A DNA stretch of 64,000 bases from Microbacterium sp. (lineage in GTDB: Bacteria > Actinomycetota > Actinomycetes > Actinomycetales > Microbacteriaceae). How positions within the stretch are numbered: position 1 is the stretch's first letter; each line of letters begins with the position of its first letter. Below the pieces are notes generated by a model that was given only the letters and a program-made list of their open reading frames with translations, was not told the origin of the DNA and made no database searches. The stretch spans positions 361,382 to 425,381 of the forward strand of contig JAEKKN010000017.1 of assembly GCA_019510305.1 (NCBI GenBank), written 5' to 3'. Below are positions 17,707-26,755 of this stretch, piece by piece. Both the position numbers and the translations under genes were made by a program.

Positions 17707-18380
17707 GCAGCGTGCAGACATCGCACTTCGGCGCCGGCGGCGAGGCCCCATACGATCTGGCTCTTCGAAACGGCGGGGGAGTCCTGCGTCTGGTCGAACT
17801 GGGCTCCGGATCTCCGATCTCTGCCAGGACCGTCGAGATCGGCCGTTTCCTGTCTGTGGCGGACGCCGCCGACGACTCGGTGATCGCGCGCGTGCACGGA
17901 CCGGTGCTCGACGTCGGGTGCGGACCCGGCCGCATCGTGCGAGCCGCCATCAAGGCCGGTTTCCTGAGCCTCGGAGTGGACATCTCGCGCACCGCCGTCG
18001 AGCATGCCCGCGAGCAGGGGCTGCCGGTGTTGCATCGTTCGGTCTTCGATCCGCTCCCGCAGGAGCGATCGTGGGGCACGGTGCTGCTGCTCGACGGGAA
18101 CATCGGCATAGGCGGTGCGCCGGCCGCACTGCTCGCCCGCTGCTCGGACGTCATCGCCGTCGACGGCAGCGTCATCGTCGAGGTCGACCCCGTCGCGACG
18201 ACCGATCGTGGTTACGATGCGACTCTGGTGGACGGGCGGGGCCGGTCGAGTTCCGCATTCCCCTGGTACGACGTCGGGGCGGTCGCGTTGGGCGACCACC
18301 TGGAGGAGACCGGACTCAGGATCTCGGAGACCTGGACCGTTTCAGGACGCGCCTTCGTCTGGATGGTCCGTCGAGGCTGA
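17703..18380 (+). CDS. Class I SAM-dependent methyltransferase
   Basis: 225 residues with a Rossmann SAM site: motif I VLDVGCGPGRIVRAA near residues 70-84, acidic motif LGVDIS, and motif IV LLLDGNIGIGG. The GTG start overlaps the DUF2064 stop (GTGA). Substrate is unknown; in this operon a sugar or lipid-linked intermediate is plausible. Its 3' end overlaps the convergent small membrane-protein gene by 65 bases. Confidence 0.85.
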   Translation: MSSVQTSHFGAGGEAPYDLALRNGGGVLRLVELGSGSPISARTVEIGRFLSVADAADDSVIARVHGPVLDVGCGPGRIVRAAIKAGFLSLGVDISRTAVEHAREQGLPVLHRSVFDPLPQERSWGTVLLLDGNIGIGGAPAALLARCSDVIAVDGSVIVEVDPVATTDRGYDATLVDGRGRSSSAFPWYDVGAVALGDHLEETGLRISETWTVSGRAFVWMVRRG

Positions 18381-18594
18381 CGCCGTCTTCGATCCCGACG
18401 GAGCGGGTCTTTCGGCGCCCGAGTCCCGCCACGCTCAGCGCGGCCACCGAGCCGTCATGGACGACCACGACGGCGATCAGCCAGACGACCGCACTGAGCA
18501 GCTGCTCGAGATCCTGCCGGGACATCATGAGCCAGCATCCCCAGCCCACGGCCAGAACCCCGACGGCGACGAGACCGATCCGCAGAGCCTTCAT
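18316..18594 (-). CDS. Small membrane protein, 92 aa
   Basis: Two hydrophobic helices (about residues 5-25 and 31-55) followed by a basic C-terminal tail rich in Arg. The ATG overlaps the stop of the molybdopterin enzyme gene (ATGA), so it is read from the same transcript. It could be an accessory to that enzyme or its cytochrome partner, but nothing in the sequence proves that. The last 65 bases overlap the end of the convergent methyltransferase gene, so the true C-terminus is less certain. Confidence 0.6.
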   Translation of the reverse strand: MKALRIGLVAVGVLAVGWGCWLMMSRQDLEQLLSAVVWLIAVVVVHDGSVAALSVAGLGRRKTRSVGIEDGVSLDGPSRRRRVLKRSRSPRS

Positions 18595-19196
18595 CGCACG
18601 ACCTCGATCGACTCGAGCCATTTCGTCTGGAGCACGCCCGGTCGCCCCGGCGCGATCACGCGCGCCGGGTAGCCGTGATCGAGATCGAGCCGCTCTCCGT
18701 TGAGGTGCAGCGCCACGAGGGTCAGCGGATCGTGTGCGTACTGCGGTGGCATGACGGTCTCTCGGAAGGCGCCGCGCTGCTGCATGCTGCGCAGGTGGAC
18801 CGTGGCGTCGTGGGGAGCGTCGACCAGCGCCAGCAGGTCGCGCATCCGCACACCTGTCCAGGTGGCGTCGACGGTCCAGCCCTCGACGCACGCGATCGGC
18901 AGCACCTCGGTGCGCTGCGGCAGCTCGTCGAGTTCGGCGAGTGTGAGGGCGACGGAGGCGAGAGGACCGACGAGTCGCAGCCGCCAGTCGGGAGCCAGGG
19001 CGAGTGCGGTCACGTCCGCCTGCCGCGCCGAGCGATTGACCGGCAGATCCTGAGGGCTGCCCACTCGGGCCCGCGGCTCCTTCAGGCTGAACGGGCCGAT
19101 CGGCGCCGCGACGTGTGCGAGAGCAGCCGCCCCCAAGACCGCAGACACTCCGGCCGCTCCCCACAGGAAACGTCGTCGCGAGATGTCATCGCTCAT
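18591..19196 (-). CDS. Tat-exported molybdopterin-dependent oxidoreductase (YedY/sulfite-oxidase-like)
   Basis: 201 residues with an N-terminal twin-arginine signal (SRRRFLWGAAGVSAVLG). The conserved Cys that ligates molybdenum appears in IACVEGWTVDATWTGVRM, the core of sulfite-oxidase-fold enzymes. The C-terminal DLDHGYPARVIAPGRPG is also characteristic. At 201 residues it is a minimal version of the domain without the dimerisation domain. Its ATG overlaps the cytochrome b gene's stop, implying that the membrane protein passes electrons to or from it. The substrate is unknown; protein-methionine-sulfoxide reduction as by MsrP is one option. Confidence 0.85.
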   Translation of the reverse strand: MSDDISRRRFLWGAAGVSAVLGAAALAHVAAPIGPFSLKEPRARVGSPQDLPVNRSARQADVTALALAPDWRLRLVGPLASVALTLAELDELPQRTEVLPIACVEGWTVDATWTGVRMRDLLALVDAPHDATVHLRSMQQRGAFRETVMPPQYAHDPLTLVALHLNGERLDLDHGYPARVIAPGRPGVLQTKWLESIEVVR

Positions 19197-19831
19197 CGCG
19201 GATCCCTTCGGCGTGGGCGGGCTTCAGGATCTGCAGCGGTGTGCACGGCATCCGGTGGCTGCCCTGCGTCCGCTCTCCAGGCCTGCACGATCGCTGGCAG
19301 GTGCACGGCGACGTGCACCGCGATCGCACCGACGAGCACCCAGGCGAGCGCGAAGTGCGTGCGTCGGAAGGAGAAGTCCCAGGGGTACCACTGCAACGCG
19401 TTCAGCACACCGGTGACCGGCTCCATCAGAGCCGTCGCGACGAGCACGGCGACGCTCAGCCGCTCGAGCAGGTGGGCGACGCTGCGCACCGGCGGCCACG
19501 CGAACAGCTTCGGGAAGACGATCCAGAGCTTGGCGAGCAGCAGCGGGATGAGCAGTGAGCCGACCACGACATGCGCCCCCTGCGTCCAGGCGTAGAGGTG
19601 CACCGGTCGCGTCGGCATGGGCAGCCAGGGCAGCGGATCCTGCAGCAGGTGACTGTAGACGCCCGTGAGGAAGCAGATGAGGAACGCAGCGCCGAGCAGA
19701 CGGCCCACCACGACCGCCATCCTCGTCGTGCGCAGCGGAGAACCCAGTGCGTGCTGCACCCGCTCCGATCGCTGCTGCAGCGCGCTCGACAGACGTTCGG
19801 TGACGGAACCCCTCGTCGCTCGGCTGGCCAT
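19193..19831 (-). CDS. Cytochrome b561-like membrane heme protein
   Basis: 212 residues with about five helices. Conserved His residues lie in or next to helices (TGVYSHLL, VHLYAWTQGAHVVV, RRTHFALAW, AIAVHVAVHL) in positions suited to heme ligation. It overlaps the following molybdopterin enzyme gene by four bases and is presumably its quinol-linked electron partner, analogous to MsrQ/YedZ though not clearly homologous. ATG start with CATACT six bases upstream (complement of 19838-19843). Confidence 0.78.
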   Translation of the reverse strand: MASRATRGSVTERLSSALQQRSERVQHALGSPLRTTRMAVVVGRLLGAAFLICFLTGVYSHLLQDPLPWLPMPTRPVHLYAWTQGAHVVVGSLLIPLLLAKLWIVFPKLFAWPPVRSVAHLLERLSVAVLVATALMEPVTGVLNALQWYPWDFSFRRTHFALAWVLVGAIAVHVAVHLPAIVQAWRADAGQPPDAVHTAADPEARPRRRDPR

Positions 19832-19973
19832 GCTCTCAGTATGAGAAGCAGGTCCGGATGCCGGGAGCGGATCAGATTACAGACCGATGACGAGTGCGGT
19901 CAGGGGCGGAGATGTCTCCGGAGTGTAAGAAAATCGCCTGCCGCCTTCCGCCGTGCTCGCGCACTCTGGATTC

Positions 19974-20831
19974 ATGACGGATGCAGGTGCGGAGACCGAC
20001 GGGGCGACGATCGAGTTCGCGGTGATCGGGGGGTCGGGATTCGAAGCGCTCGACCTCGAGGCGCGCGTGGTCTTGCCGCCCGTCGAATCGCCGTGGGGAA
20101 CTGTTCCCGAGATCGTGACCGGACTGCTGCACGGACGATCCGTCGCCTTCGCGCCGCGCCACGGCGCAGGACACCGGGTTCCTCCGCACCGCGTCAACGA
20201 GAGAGCCCTGCTGTGGGCGCTGCGCGGACTCGGAGCGGGGGTGCTGCTCACGACCAATGCGGTCGGCGGATTGGACGCGTCTCTGCGCCCCGGTGACTTC
20301 GTGCTGACGGATCAGCTGATCGACCGCACGCATGGTCGGCTCGACACCTATTTCGATGGCGAGTCCGACATCGCCGGCGTGCAGCACCTGCCTTTCGCGG
20401 AGCCCTACGACGGCGCGCTGCGCGAGATCGCGCTCGGTGCGCTCCGGGTGCTCGGCGAACGCGTGCATCCAGCGGGCACGAGCGTCGTGATCCAGGGCCC
20501 GCGTTTCGCGACGGCCGCCGAGGCTGCGTGGCACCGCGCGATGGGCGCGCAGCTGGTGAACATGACCCAGCTTCCCGAGGCTGCCCTCGCCGCCGAACTC
20601 GGATTCGCGCATGTGAATCTCGCGATCGTGACCGATACCGACACCGAGCGCGGCGGCACCGACGCCGACACCTCCGCGACTGCGGAACGCGTGTTCGCCG
20701 TCATGGCCCAGGCGCAGCCGCGCCTCAGCGCAGCCGTCGCCGCGATCATCGCCGCGATTCCGCCGGGGCATGCGTCGGCGCAGCGCCTCGCCCCCGACGT
20801 CGTCGAGGCTCTTCTGCGGTGGCGAGGATGA
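19974..20831 (+). CDS. S-methyl-5'-thioadenosine phosphorylase-like nucleoside phosphorylase
   Basis: 285 residues. Family motifs are IGGSGF at the N-terminus, a phosphate loop ESPWGTVPE, PRHGAGHRVPPHRVNERA (matching PRHG...H..PPH..N.RA), TTNAVGGL, GDFVLTDQLIDRTHGR, IQGPRFATAAE and VNMTQLPEAALAAELG. It cleaves a purine 5'-modified nucleoside with phosphate to give a sugar-1-phosphate and a base. ATG 19974 is chosen over 19953; CACTCT lies six bases upstream. The next gene overlaps by four bases and encodes a sugar-nucleotide epimerase, so the sugar phosphate may feed a biosynthetic route. Confidence 0.87.
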   Translation: MTDAGAETDGATIEFAVIGGSGFEALDLEARVVLPPVESPWGTVPEIVTGLLHGRSVAFAPRHGAGHRVPPHRVNERALLWALRGLGAGVLLTTNAVGGLDASLRPGDFVLTDQLIDRTHGRLDTYFDGESDIAGVQHLPFAEPYDGALREIALGALRVLGERVHPAGTSVVIQGPRFATAAEAAWHRAMGAQLVNMTQLPEAALAAELGFAHVNLAIVTDTDTERGGTDADTSATAERVFAVMAQAQPRLSAAVAAIIAAIPPGHASAQRLAPDVVEALLRWRG

Positions 20832-21889
20832 GCGGGCTGCTGCTCGTCACCGGGGGTGCGGGCTTCATCGGCTCGGCTGTCGTCACGGAGGCGCTCGCCG
20901 CGGGATGGCGTGTGCGCGTGCTCGATTCGCTGCGATCCGATGTGCACGGGACCGCACCGCATCCGTTCACGGACGTCGAGTTCGTGCGCGGCGACGTTCG
21001 AGACGATTCGGAGGTGCGGCGGGCGCTGCACGGCGTCGACGCCGTGTGCCATCAGGCGGCCAAGGTCGGTCTCGGCGTCAGCATCCGCGACGCCCCCGAC
21101 TACGTCGCATCCAACTCTCTGGGAACGGCCGTGCTGCTCACCGCCATGGCCGAGGCGGGGATCGCGCGGCTCGTGCTGGCCTCTTCGATGGTCGTGTACG
21201 GCGAGGGCCTGTACCGCGATGGGGACGCAGTGGTTCAGGCTCCGCCCCGCAGCCGCGCCGACCTCACAGCCGGGAGGTTCGAGCCGCTCTCCGCCCGCAC
21301 CGGCGAACCGCTGCACCCGATCTCGATCGGGGAGGAGCAGTCATGCGACCCCCGAAACGTGTACGCTGCGACCAAGCTCGAGCAGGAACTGCTGGCGCGG
21401 TCGTGGGCGCAGGCCGGCGGGGTTGCGGCGATGCTGCGGTATCACAACGTGTACGGGCACGGAATGCCGCAGGGCACCCCCTATGCGGGGGTCGCTTCGC
21501 TGTTCCGCTCGGCGCTGGAGCGCGGTGAGGCGCCCCGGGTTTTCGAGGACGGCAGGCAGCGCCGCGACTTCATCCATGTCGGCGATGTCGCCCGTGCGAA
21601 CATCGCCGCGCTGGTCTGGACGGCAGAGGCTGCGCCGGGGACCGCGAGGGCGTTCAACGTCGCGACGGGCAGACCGCACACGATCGGCGAGTTCGCCGAC
21701 GGTCTCGCCGCCGCGTTCGGGGGGCCGGCGCCTGAACGCACCGGGGAGTTCCGGATGGGCGACGTGCGGCACATCACGGCGTCGGCCGATCGCATCCGCG
21801 CGGAACTCGGCTGGCAGGCGCGAGTGGAATTCGAGGAGGGGGTGCGCGAGTTCGCGCGGGCACCGCTGCGTGCGGCGGTGTCAGGGTGA
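20828..21889 (+). CDS. NAD-dependent epimerase/dehydratase (extended SDR, GalE-like)
   Basis: 353 residues with the Rossmann motif VTGGAGFIGSAVV at the N-terminus, the active-site YAATK (Tyr-x3-Lys) preceded by the Ser/Thr region LASSMVVYGEG, and the C-terminal RRDFIHVGDVARA motif of sugar-nucleotide epimerases. It would act on an NDP-sugar in the cytoplasm. It is coupled by ATGA to the MTAP-like gene and by GTGA to the membrane protein downstream. The exact sugar is not readable. Confidence 0.88.
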   Translation: MSGLLLVTGGAGFIGSAVVTEALAAGWRVRVLDSLRSDVHGTAPHPFTDVEFVRGDVRDDSEVRRALHGVDAVCHQAAKVGLGVSIRDAPDYVASNSLGTAVLLTAMAEAGIARLVLASSMVVYGEGLYRDGDAVVQAPPRSRADLTAGRFEPLSARTGEPLHPISIGEEQSCDPRNVYAATKLEQELLARSWAQAGGVAAMLRYHNVYGHGMPQGTPYAGVASLFRSALERGEAPRVFEDGRQRRDFIHVGDVARANIAALVWTAEAAPGTARAFNVATGRPHTIGEFADGLAAAFGGPAPERTGEFRMGDVRHITASADRIRAELGWQARVEFEEGVREFARAPLRAAVSG

Positions 21890-23262
21890 CGGCCGCGGCG
21901 GCGCGTCCGGGGGTGAAGACCGCGGTCTGGGGCGTGGCCGTCGCTCTCGCGCTGATCGCCGCCGCGATCGCGATCCCGGCTCTGACCGGCTGGAACGTGC
22001 ACGTCAACTCGTTCCCGCCGCTGCACGCCGAGTGGGCGCCGCGGCTCGGGCCCGGCACGGCGCTGGCCGTGCTGCTCGGGGTCGCCGGCGTTATCTGGGG
22101 GCCGCGGCTGGCAGCGTCCCTGAGCTGGGGGCGGATGCTGCTGCTCGCGTTCGCGGCATCCGCTCTCTGGCTGTTCGCGCTCGCGACGGTCGACGGTCTC
22201 GACGGGATCGGCGAGATCCTCGACCATCGCTACGAGTATCTCGGCACGGCCCGGCAGGTGGACGACGTCGGAGAGACTCTGCGCGAGTACGTCGAGCGCA
22301 TCCCCTTCGCGCATCCCGACAACTGGCCGGTGCACATCGCCGGTCACCCGCCGGGCGCGCTGCTGTTCTTCGTCGTTCTGGTGCGGCTGGGGCTGGGGAG
22401 CGGACTGGCTGCAGGGAGCGTCGTCCTGCTGCTGGGGGCGAGCAGCATCGTCGCGGTCCTGATCACGGTGCGGACCCTCGCCGGCGGAAGCCTCGCGCGA
22501 CGCGCGGCGCCTTTTCTCGTCTTCACCCCCGCGGCGATCTGGATCGCGGTGTCGGGCGACGGGATGTTCATGACGGTCGCAGCGTGGGGGATGTGCGCGC
22601 TCGCCCTCGCGACGCGAACCAGGAGCGTGCGCCTCATCGGCTGGTCGATCGTGGCCGGCCTCCTGCTGGGGTACTGCGTGATGCTCTCGTACGGGCTCCC
22701 GCTGCTGGGTGTCCTGGCCGTGGCCGTGCTGATCGCGGGGAGGTCATGGGCGCCGCTGCCGATCGCCGCCGTCGTGGCGCTCGGCGTCGTCGGCACGTTC
22801 GCGCTGAACGGCTTCCTGTGGTGGGAGGCCTTTCCCGTTCTGCAGCAGCGGTACTGGGACGGCATAGCCTCGCGGCGACCGTCAGAGTACTGGCTGTGGG
22901 GGAACATCGCGGCGTTCTGCATCAGCGCAGGACCAGCGGTCGGCGCCGCCGCGGCGGCCGTCGGAAGGTGGGGAGTGGGCGCGAGGAGATCGCGAACGAA
23001 CTCGAATCCCGCGGCCGCAGCGGCACGAGGCATGGACGCGCGCACTGTCGTGCTGCTGCTGTGCGCCGCCGGCTGGTTGATGATCGTCATGGCTGACGCC
23101 TCGAACATGAGCCGTGCCGAGGTGGAGCGCATCTGGCTGCCGTTCGTGCCCTGGGCGACCCTCGGCTTGGCGCTCTACTCGGCGCGTGTGCGCCGATGGC
23201 TGCTCACCGGACAGATCGTGTTCGCGATCGTCGTGCAGACTCTGCTGCAGACGGGATGGTGA
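21886..23262 (+). CDS. Polytopic membrane protein, possible GT-C type glycosyltransferase
   Basis: 458 residues with about 10-12 hydrophobic helices. An early extracytoplasmic loop (residues 100-155, containing the conserved-looking HPDNWPVHIAGHPPGALLF) resembles loops of lipid-linked-sugar transferases, and NFP-like charged pairs occur at EYLGTARQVDD. The GTG overlaps the epimerase stop (GTGA). As the last gene of the operon it could transfer the product of the sugar pathway on the outer face of the membrane; this is inference from context. Confidence 0.65.
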   Translation: MTAAAARPGVKTAVWGVAVALALIAAAIAIPALTGWNVHVNSFPPLHAEWAPRLGPGTALAVLLGVAGVIWGPRLAASLSWGRMLLLAFAASALWLFALATVDGLDGIGEILDHRYEYLGTARQVDDVGETLREYVERIPFAHPDNWPVHIAGHPPGALLFFVVLVRLGLGSGLAAGSVVLLLGASSIVAVLITVRTLAGGSLARRAAPFLVFTPAAIWIAVSGDGMFMTVAAWGMCALALATRTRSVRLIGWSIVAGLLLGYCVMLSYGLPLLGVLAVAVLIAGRSWAPLPIAAVVALGVVGTFALNGFLWWEAFPVLQQRYWDGIASRRPSEYWLWGNIAAFCISAGPAVGAAAAAVGRWGVGARRSRTNSNPAAAAARGMDARTVVLLLCAAGWLMIVMADASNMSRAEVERIWLPFVPWATLGLALYSARVRRWLLTGQIVFAIVVQTLLQTGW

Positions 23263-23311
23263 GCCGACCTGATCCGGATCGAATGTCTCCTGCGCCGCAT
23301 AGGCTGTCTCC

Positions 23312-25270
23312 ATGACCCTCCCCGCAGGCCTCGCCATCGAAGAGTTCAGCTCCGACATCCGTCCGCAGGACGACCTGTACCGCCACGTCAACGGCACCTG
23401 GTTCGCCCGCACCGAGATCCCCGCCGACAAAGCCCGATGGGGCGCGTTCCACATGCTCGCCGAACAGGCCGAGAAAGACGTCAGGGCGATCATCGAGGAG
23501 TCGCAGGACGCTGAGGAGGGCACGCTCGCCCGCAAGATCGGCGACCTGTTCGCGAGTTTCATGGACACCGCGCGCGTCGACGCCGCCGGTGTGACGCCGC
23601 TGGCCGAGACCCTCGCCGAGATCGACGCGCTCGACAGCATCCCCGCGTTCCTGCGCACCGTCGGCGCCTACGACCGCGACGGCCGTGCTCACCTGATCGG
23701 ACTGTACGTCGACGGCGACCCCGGTGACCCCGAGCGGTACCTGCCGGTTCTTCTGCAGGGCGGTCTGTCGCTGCCCGACGAGAGCTACTACCGTCTCGAC
23801 ACCTTCGAGGAGACCCGCGCGAAGTACCGCGAGCACCTCGAGCGGCTGCTCGCACTCGCCGGTATCTCGGATGCCGCGGCGCACGCCGACCGGGCGATCG
23901 CGCTCGAGACCGAGCTCGCCTCGCACCACTGGGACAACGTGCGCAGCCGTGACGCCGTCGAGACGTACAACCTCAAGACCTGGGCCGAGCTGCAGGAGCT
24001 CGCCGGCGTCGACCTCGCGCCCTGGCGCGAGGGAGTCAGTCCGTCGAACCCGGTCGCTCTCGACGAGGTCGTCGTCTCTCAGCCCAGCTTCTTCGAGGCT
24101 CTCGGCTCGCTCCTCGTCGCCGACCGGCTCGATGACTGGAAGGCGTGGCTGCGCTCCCAGGTGGTGCACGCGGCCGCTCCCTTCCTCACAGACGATCTCG
24201 TGCAGGAGAACTTCTCGTTCTACGGCACCGAGCTCTCGGGAGTGCCCAGCATCCGCGAGCGCTGGAAGCGCGGCGTCTCGGTCACCGAGGGCGCCCTCGG
24301 GGAGGCGATCGGCAAGGTCTACGTCGAGCGTCACTATCCGCCGACGGCGAAGGCCGCGATGGACGAACTGGTCGGCAACCTCATCGAGGCGTACCGGCAG
24401 AGCATCACGACCCTCGAGTGGATGACCGCCGAGACCCGCGAGCGCGCGCTCGCCAAGCTCGACGCCTTCACGCCCAAGATCGGCCACCCCGACGTCTGGC
24501 GCGACTACTCCTCTCTCGTGATCGACCGCGACGACCTATTCGGCAACGTGCGCCGCGCGGCGATCTTCGAGCACGACCGTCACATCGACAAGGTCGGCAA
24601 GCCCATCGACCGCGCCGAGTGGCACATGCCGCCGCAGATGGTCAACGCGTACTACAACCCCTCGATGAACGAGATCGTGTTCCCGGCGGCCATCCTGCAG
24701 TACCCGTTCTTCGACGTGAGCCGTGACGCGGCGGCCAACTACGGAGGCATCGGCGCGGTCATCGGGCACGAGATCGGCCACGGCTTCGACGACCAGGGCA
24801 GTCGCTACGACGGCGACGGCAAGCTCGACGACTGGTGGACGGATGCCGACCGCTCGGCGTTCGAGGAGCGCACCAAGGCCCTCATCGAGCAGTACGACGC
24901 TCTGGTCCCCGAAGGGCTCGACGCCGAGCACCACGTCAACGGCGCCCTCACGATCGGCGAGAACATCGGCGATCTCGGCGGCCTCGGCATCGCGCTGAAG
25001 GCGTACGAGCTGTCGCTCGGCGGTGCAGAGGCCCCGGTGATCGACGGCTACACCGGCGTACAGCGCCTGCTGTTGTCGTGGGCGCAGGTGTGGCAGCAGA
25101 AGAGCCGCGAAGCCGAGACCCTGCGACTGCTCACGATCGACCCGCACTCGCCGACCGAGTTCCGCTGCAACCAGATCGTGCGCAACATCGACGCGTTCTA
25201 CGAGGCGTTCGGCGTGACCGAATCCGACGCCCTGTGGCTGCCGCAGAACGCCCGTGTGACGATCTGGTGA
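23312..25270 (+). CDS. M13-family zinc metallopeptidase (neprilysin/PepO-like)
   Basis: 652 residues, normal for the bacterial family. The zinc motif HEIGH is at residues 486-490 within VIGHEIGHGFDDQG, and the third ligand is E550 in ENIGDLGG. The substrate-binding NAYYNP motif appears before it (VNAYYNPSMNEIVFPA), and the C-terminus ends with the family-typical short WLPQNARVTIW. No signal peptide is present, so it is cytoplasmic, unlike mammalian neprilysin. It degrades small peptides. TAGGCT (23300-23305) is six bases before the ATG. Confidence 0.95.
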   Translation: MTLPAGLAIEEFSSDIRPQDDLYRHVNGTWFARTEIPADKARWGAFHMLAEQAEKDVRAIIEESQDAEEGTLARKIGDLFASFMDTARVDAAGVTPLAETLAEIDALDSIPAFLRTVGAYDRDGRAHLIGLYVDGDPGDPERYLPVLLQGGLSLPDESYYRLDTFEETRAKYREHLERLLALAGISDAAAHADRAIALETELASHHWDNVRSRDAVETYNLKTWAELQELAGVDLAPWREGVSPSNPVALDEVVVSQPSFFEALGSLLVADRLDDWKAWLRSQVVHAAAPFLTDDLVQENFSFYGTELSGVPSIRERWKRGVSVTEGALGEAIGKVYVERHYPPTAKAAMDELVGNLIEAYRQSITTLEWMTAETRERALAKLDAFTPKIGHPDVWRDYSSLVIDRDDLFGNVRRAAIFEHDRHIDKVGKPIDRAEWHMPPQMVNAYYNPSMNEIVFPAAILQYPFFDVSRDAAANYGGIGAVIGHEIGHGFDDQGSRYDGDGKLDDWWTDADRSAFEERTKALIEQYDALVPEGLDAEHHVNGALTIGENIGDLGGLGIALKAYELSLGGAEAPVIDGYTGVQRLLLSWAQVWQQKSREAETLRLLTIDPHSPTEFRCNQIVRNIDAFYEAFGVTESDALWLPQNARVTIW

Positions 25271-25344
25271 CCTTTCTCCGGAGTTCGTGAAGGATCCTCA
25301 CTCACGAGGGTTACGATATCCGTGCTGCTGGGGAGTGCATCCCC

Positions 25345-26325
25345 ATGGCATCCCGCAATCCAACCCCCCTCAAAGGATCACGCGTGGGCGCTCCCGAGCC
25401 GGTCGAAGGCTTCCGCCACTCGTCGAGCTCTGACTCTCCGTCAGGTCGGCGGTCTCAGCGCGCGGTACGGCGGCTGCCGCGCCGCGCGGCGATCGGCAAG
25501 CGGTCGTTCACCTCGACCCTGCGCTCTCTCGAGATGCTGGCGGATGCCGGTGCGCAGGTGTCGGTGCACGTCGTCGACCTCGATTCCCACGTGCACGTGC
25601 TCTCCGGCGACGACCACGTGACCATGCCGATCGCGGGACTCGGAGTCGTGCCGTTGCTCGTCGAGGTCGCGGCCGCGTTCGAGGCGGGAACCCTCGATCC
25701 GCTCGAGATCGTGGAGCGCGCCGCCACCGATCAGGTGTCGACCTCAGGGTTGTGGCGGCACCTGCACGCGCCGGCGCTGCCGCTGGAAGATCTCGCCGTG
25801 CTCGCGGCCACCGCGGGTGATCCGATCGCGGCGAATGCGCTGCTGCAGAAGGTCGGTCACGACCGCGTGCGCGAGCGCATCGAGTCGTTGGGGCTGCGGC
25901 GCACGGCGCTGCTCGACCGCTTCCGCGACCAGCGCGGTCCCGACGACGCCCCGCACGTCGCGGTGGGCTCGTCTCGTGAACTCGCGGGCCTGTTCTCCGC
26001 TCTGGTCAACTCGCAGGTCGTCGATGCGGCGGTGAGCGCCCAGGTGTCGGAGTGGCTCAGCCTCAACCAGGATCTCAGCCTCGTGGCGGCATCCACCGGC
26101 CTCGATCCGTTCGCGCACGACCACGACGCCCACGGGCTGCTGTTCATCAACAAGACCGGCCGTGACCGCGGTGTCCGCGCCGAGGCGGGCGTGCTCGCGG
26201 GCCCCCGAGCGGGCGTCGCCTACTCGCTGATCGTCTGCTTCGACGACCTCTCGATCGCGCACCGCCTGCGTGCGCACGACGCATTCCGCGTCCTCGGCGT
26301 CGAACTCATGGAATACACGCACTAG
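25345..26325 (+). CDS. Class A beta-lactamase-like protein lacking catalytic residues (pseudoenzyme)
   Basis: 326 residues: a basic, disordered N-terminus (1-55) and then the class A beta-lactamase fold. At the SxxK site the text reads PIAGLGVVPL (95-104), so Ser70 becomes Gly98 and Lys73 becomes Val101. The SDN loop reads GDPIAAN (158-164), and the Glu166 region lacks Glu. Only KTG (270-272) of the classical motifs survives. The frame is intact, so the gene is probably kept for binding or regulation. No signal peptide. A GTG start at 25384 with AAAGGA six bases upstream is nearly as good as this ATG. A TACGAT promoter element lies at 25312-25317. Confidence 0.78.
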   Translation: MASRNPTPLKGSRVGAPEPVEGFRHSSSSDSPSGRRSQRAVRRLPRRAAIGKRSFTSTLRSLEMLADAGAQVSVHVVDLDSHVHVLSGDDHVTMPIAGLGVVPLLVEVAAAFEAGTLDPLEIVERAATDQVSTSGLWRHLHAPALPLEDLAVLAATAGDPIAANALLQKVGHDRVRERIESLGLRRTALLDRFRDQRGPDDAPHVAVGSSRELAGLFSALVNSQVVDAAVSAQVSEWLSLNQDLSLVAASTGLDPFAHDHDAHGLLFINKTGRDRGVRAEAGVLAGPRAGVAYSLIVCFDDLSIAHRLRAHDAFRVLGVELMEYTH

Positions 26326-26350
26326 TTCTCCCGCCATCTAGCATCGAGGC

Positions 26351-26752
26351 ATGCCTCACCCCGACTGGACCCCGCATCGCCGTGACGACGGAGAGCTCCT
26401 CGGCTGGATCCACCCGGAAGGCGACGAATGGGTCGCCGTCGACGTGCTCGGGCGCCCGAAATCCGCTCCCGTCGAATGGCTGGACGCAGAGGCCGCACTC
26501 GAAGAGCACGGCATCGCCTGGCTCGCGGAACCCTGGATGCTGGAGGGCGAAGGCGATCGTCCGCTGCGCGTGCGCATCGTCGAGGTCACGCCCGACGAAG
26601 CGGGTGCGCCCGGCAGGATCGTGGTGAAGATCGACGACTTCGGCGACATGACCCGTCCGGCGACCGCGCAGTTCACGCTGCCGTGGCCGATCCCCGACCG
26701 GTTGCGTCCGCCGCGCGACGGCGACCCCGATCCGCGCGAGATCACGCGCTGA
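26351..26752 (+). CDS. Hypothetical protein, 133 aa
   Basis: A small soluble acidic protein rich in Trp and Pro (WTPHRRDDGELLGWIHPEGDEW at the start in shorter form, LPWPIPDRLRPPRDG near the end). It has no signal peptide or membrane helix. TAGCAT (26339-26344) lies six bases before the ATG, so it has its own leaderless promoter. It is convergent with the MFS exporter. I do not recognise a family. Confidence 0.7.
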   Translation: MPHPDWTPHRRDDGELLGWIHPEGDEWVAVDVLGRPKSAPVEWLDAEAALEEHGIAWLAEPWMLEGEGDRPLRVRIVEVTPDEAGAPGRIVVKIDDFGDMTRPATAQFTLPWPIPDRLRPPRDGDPDPREITR

Positions 26753-26755
26753 CGG

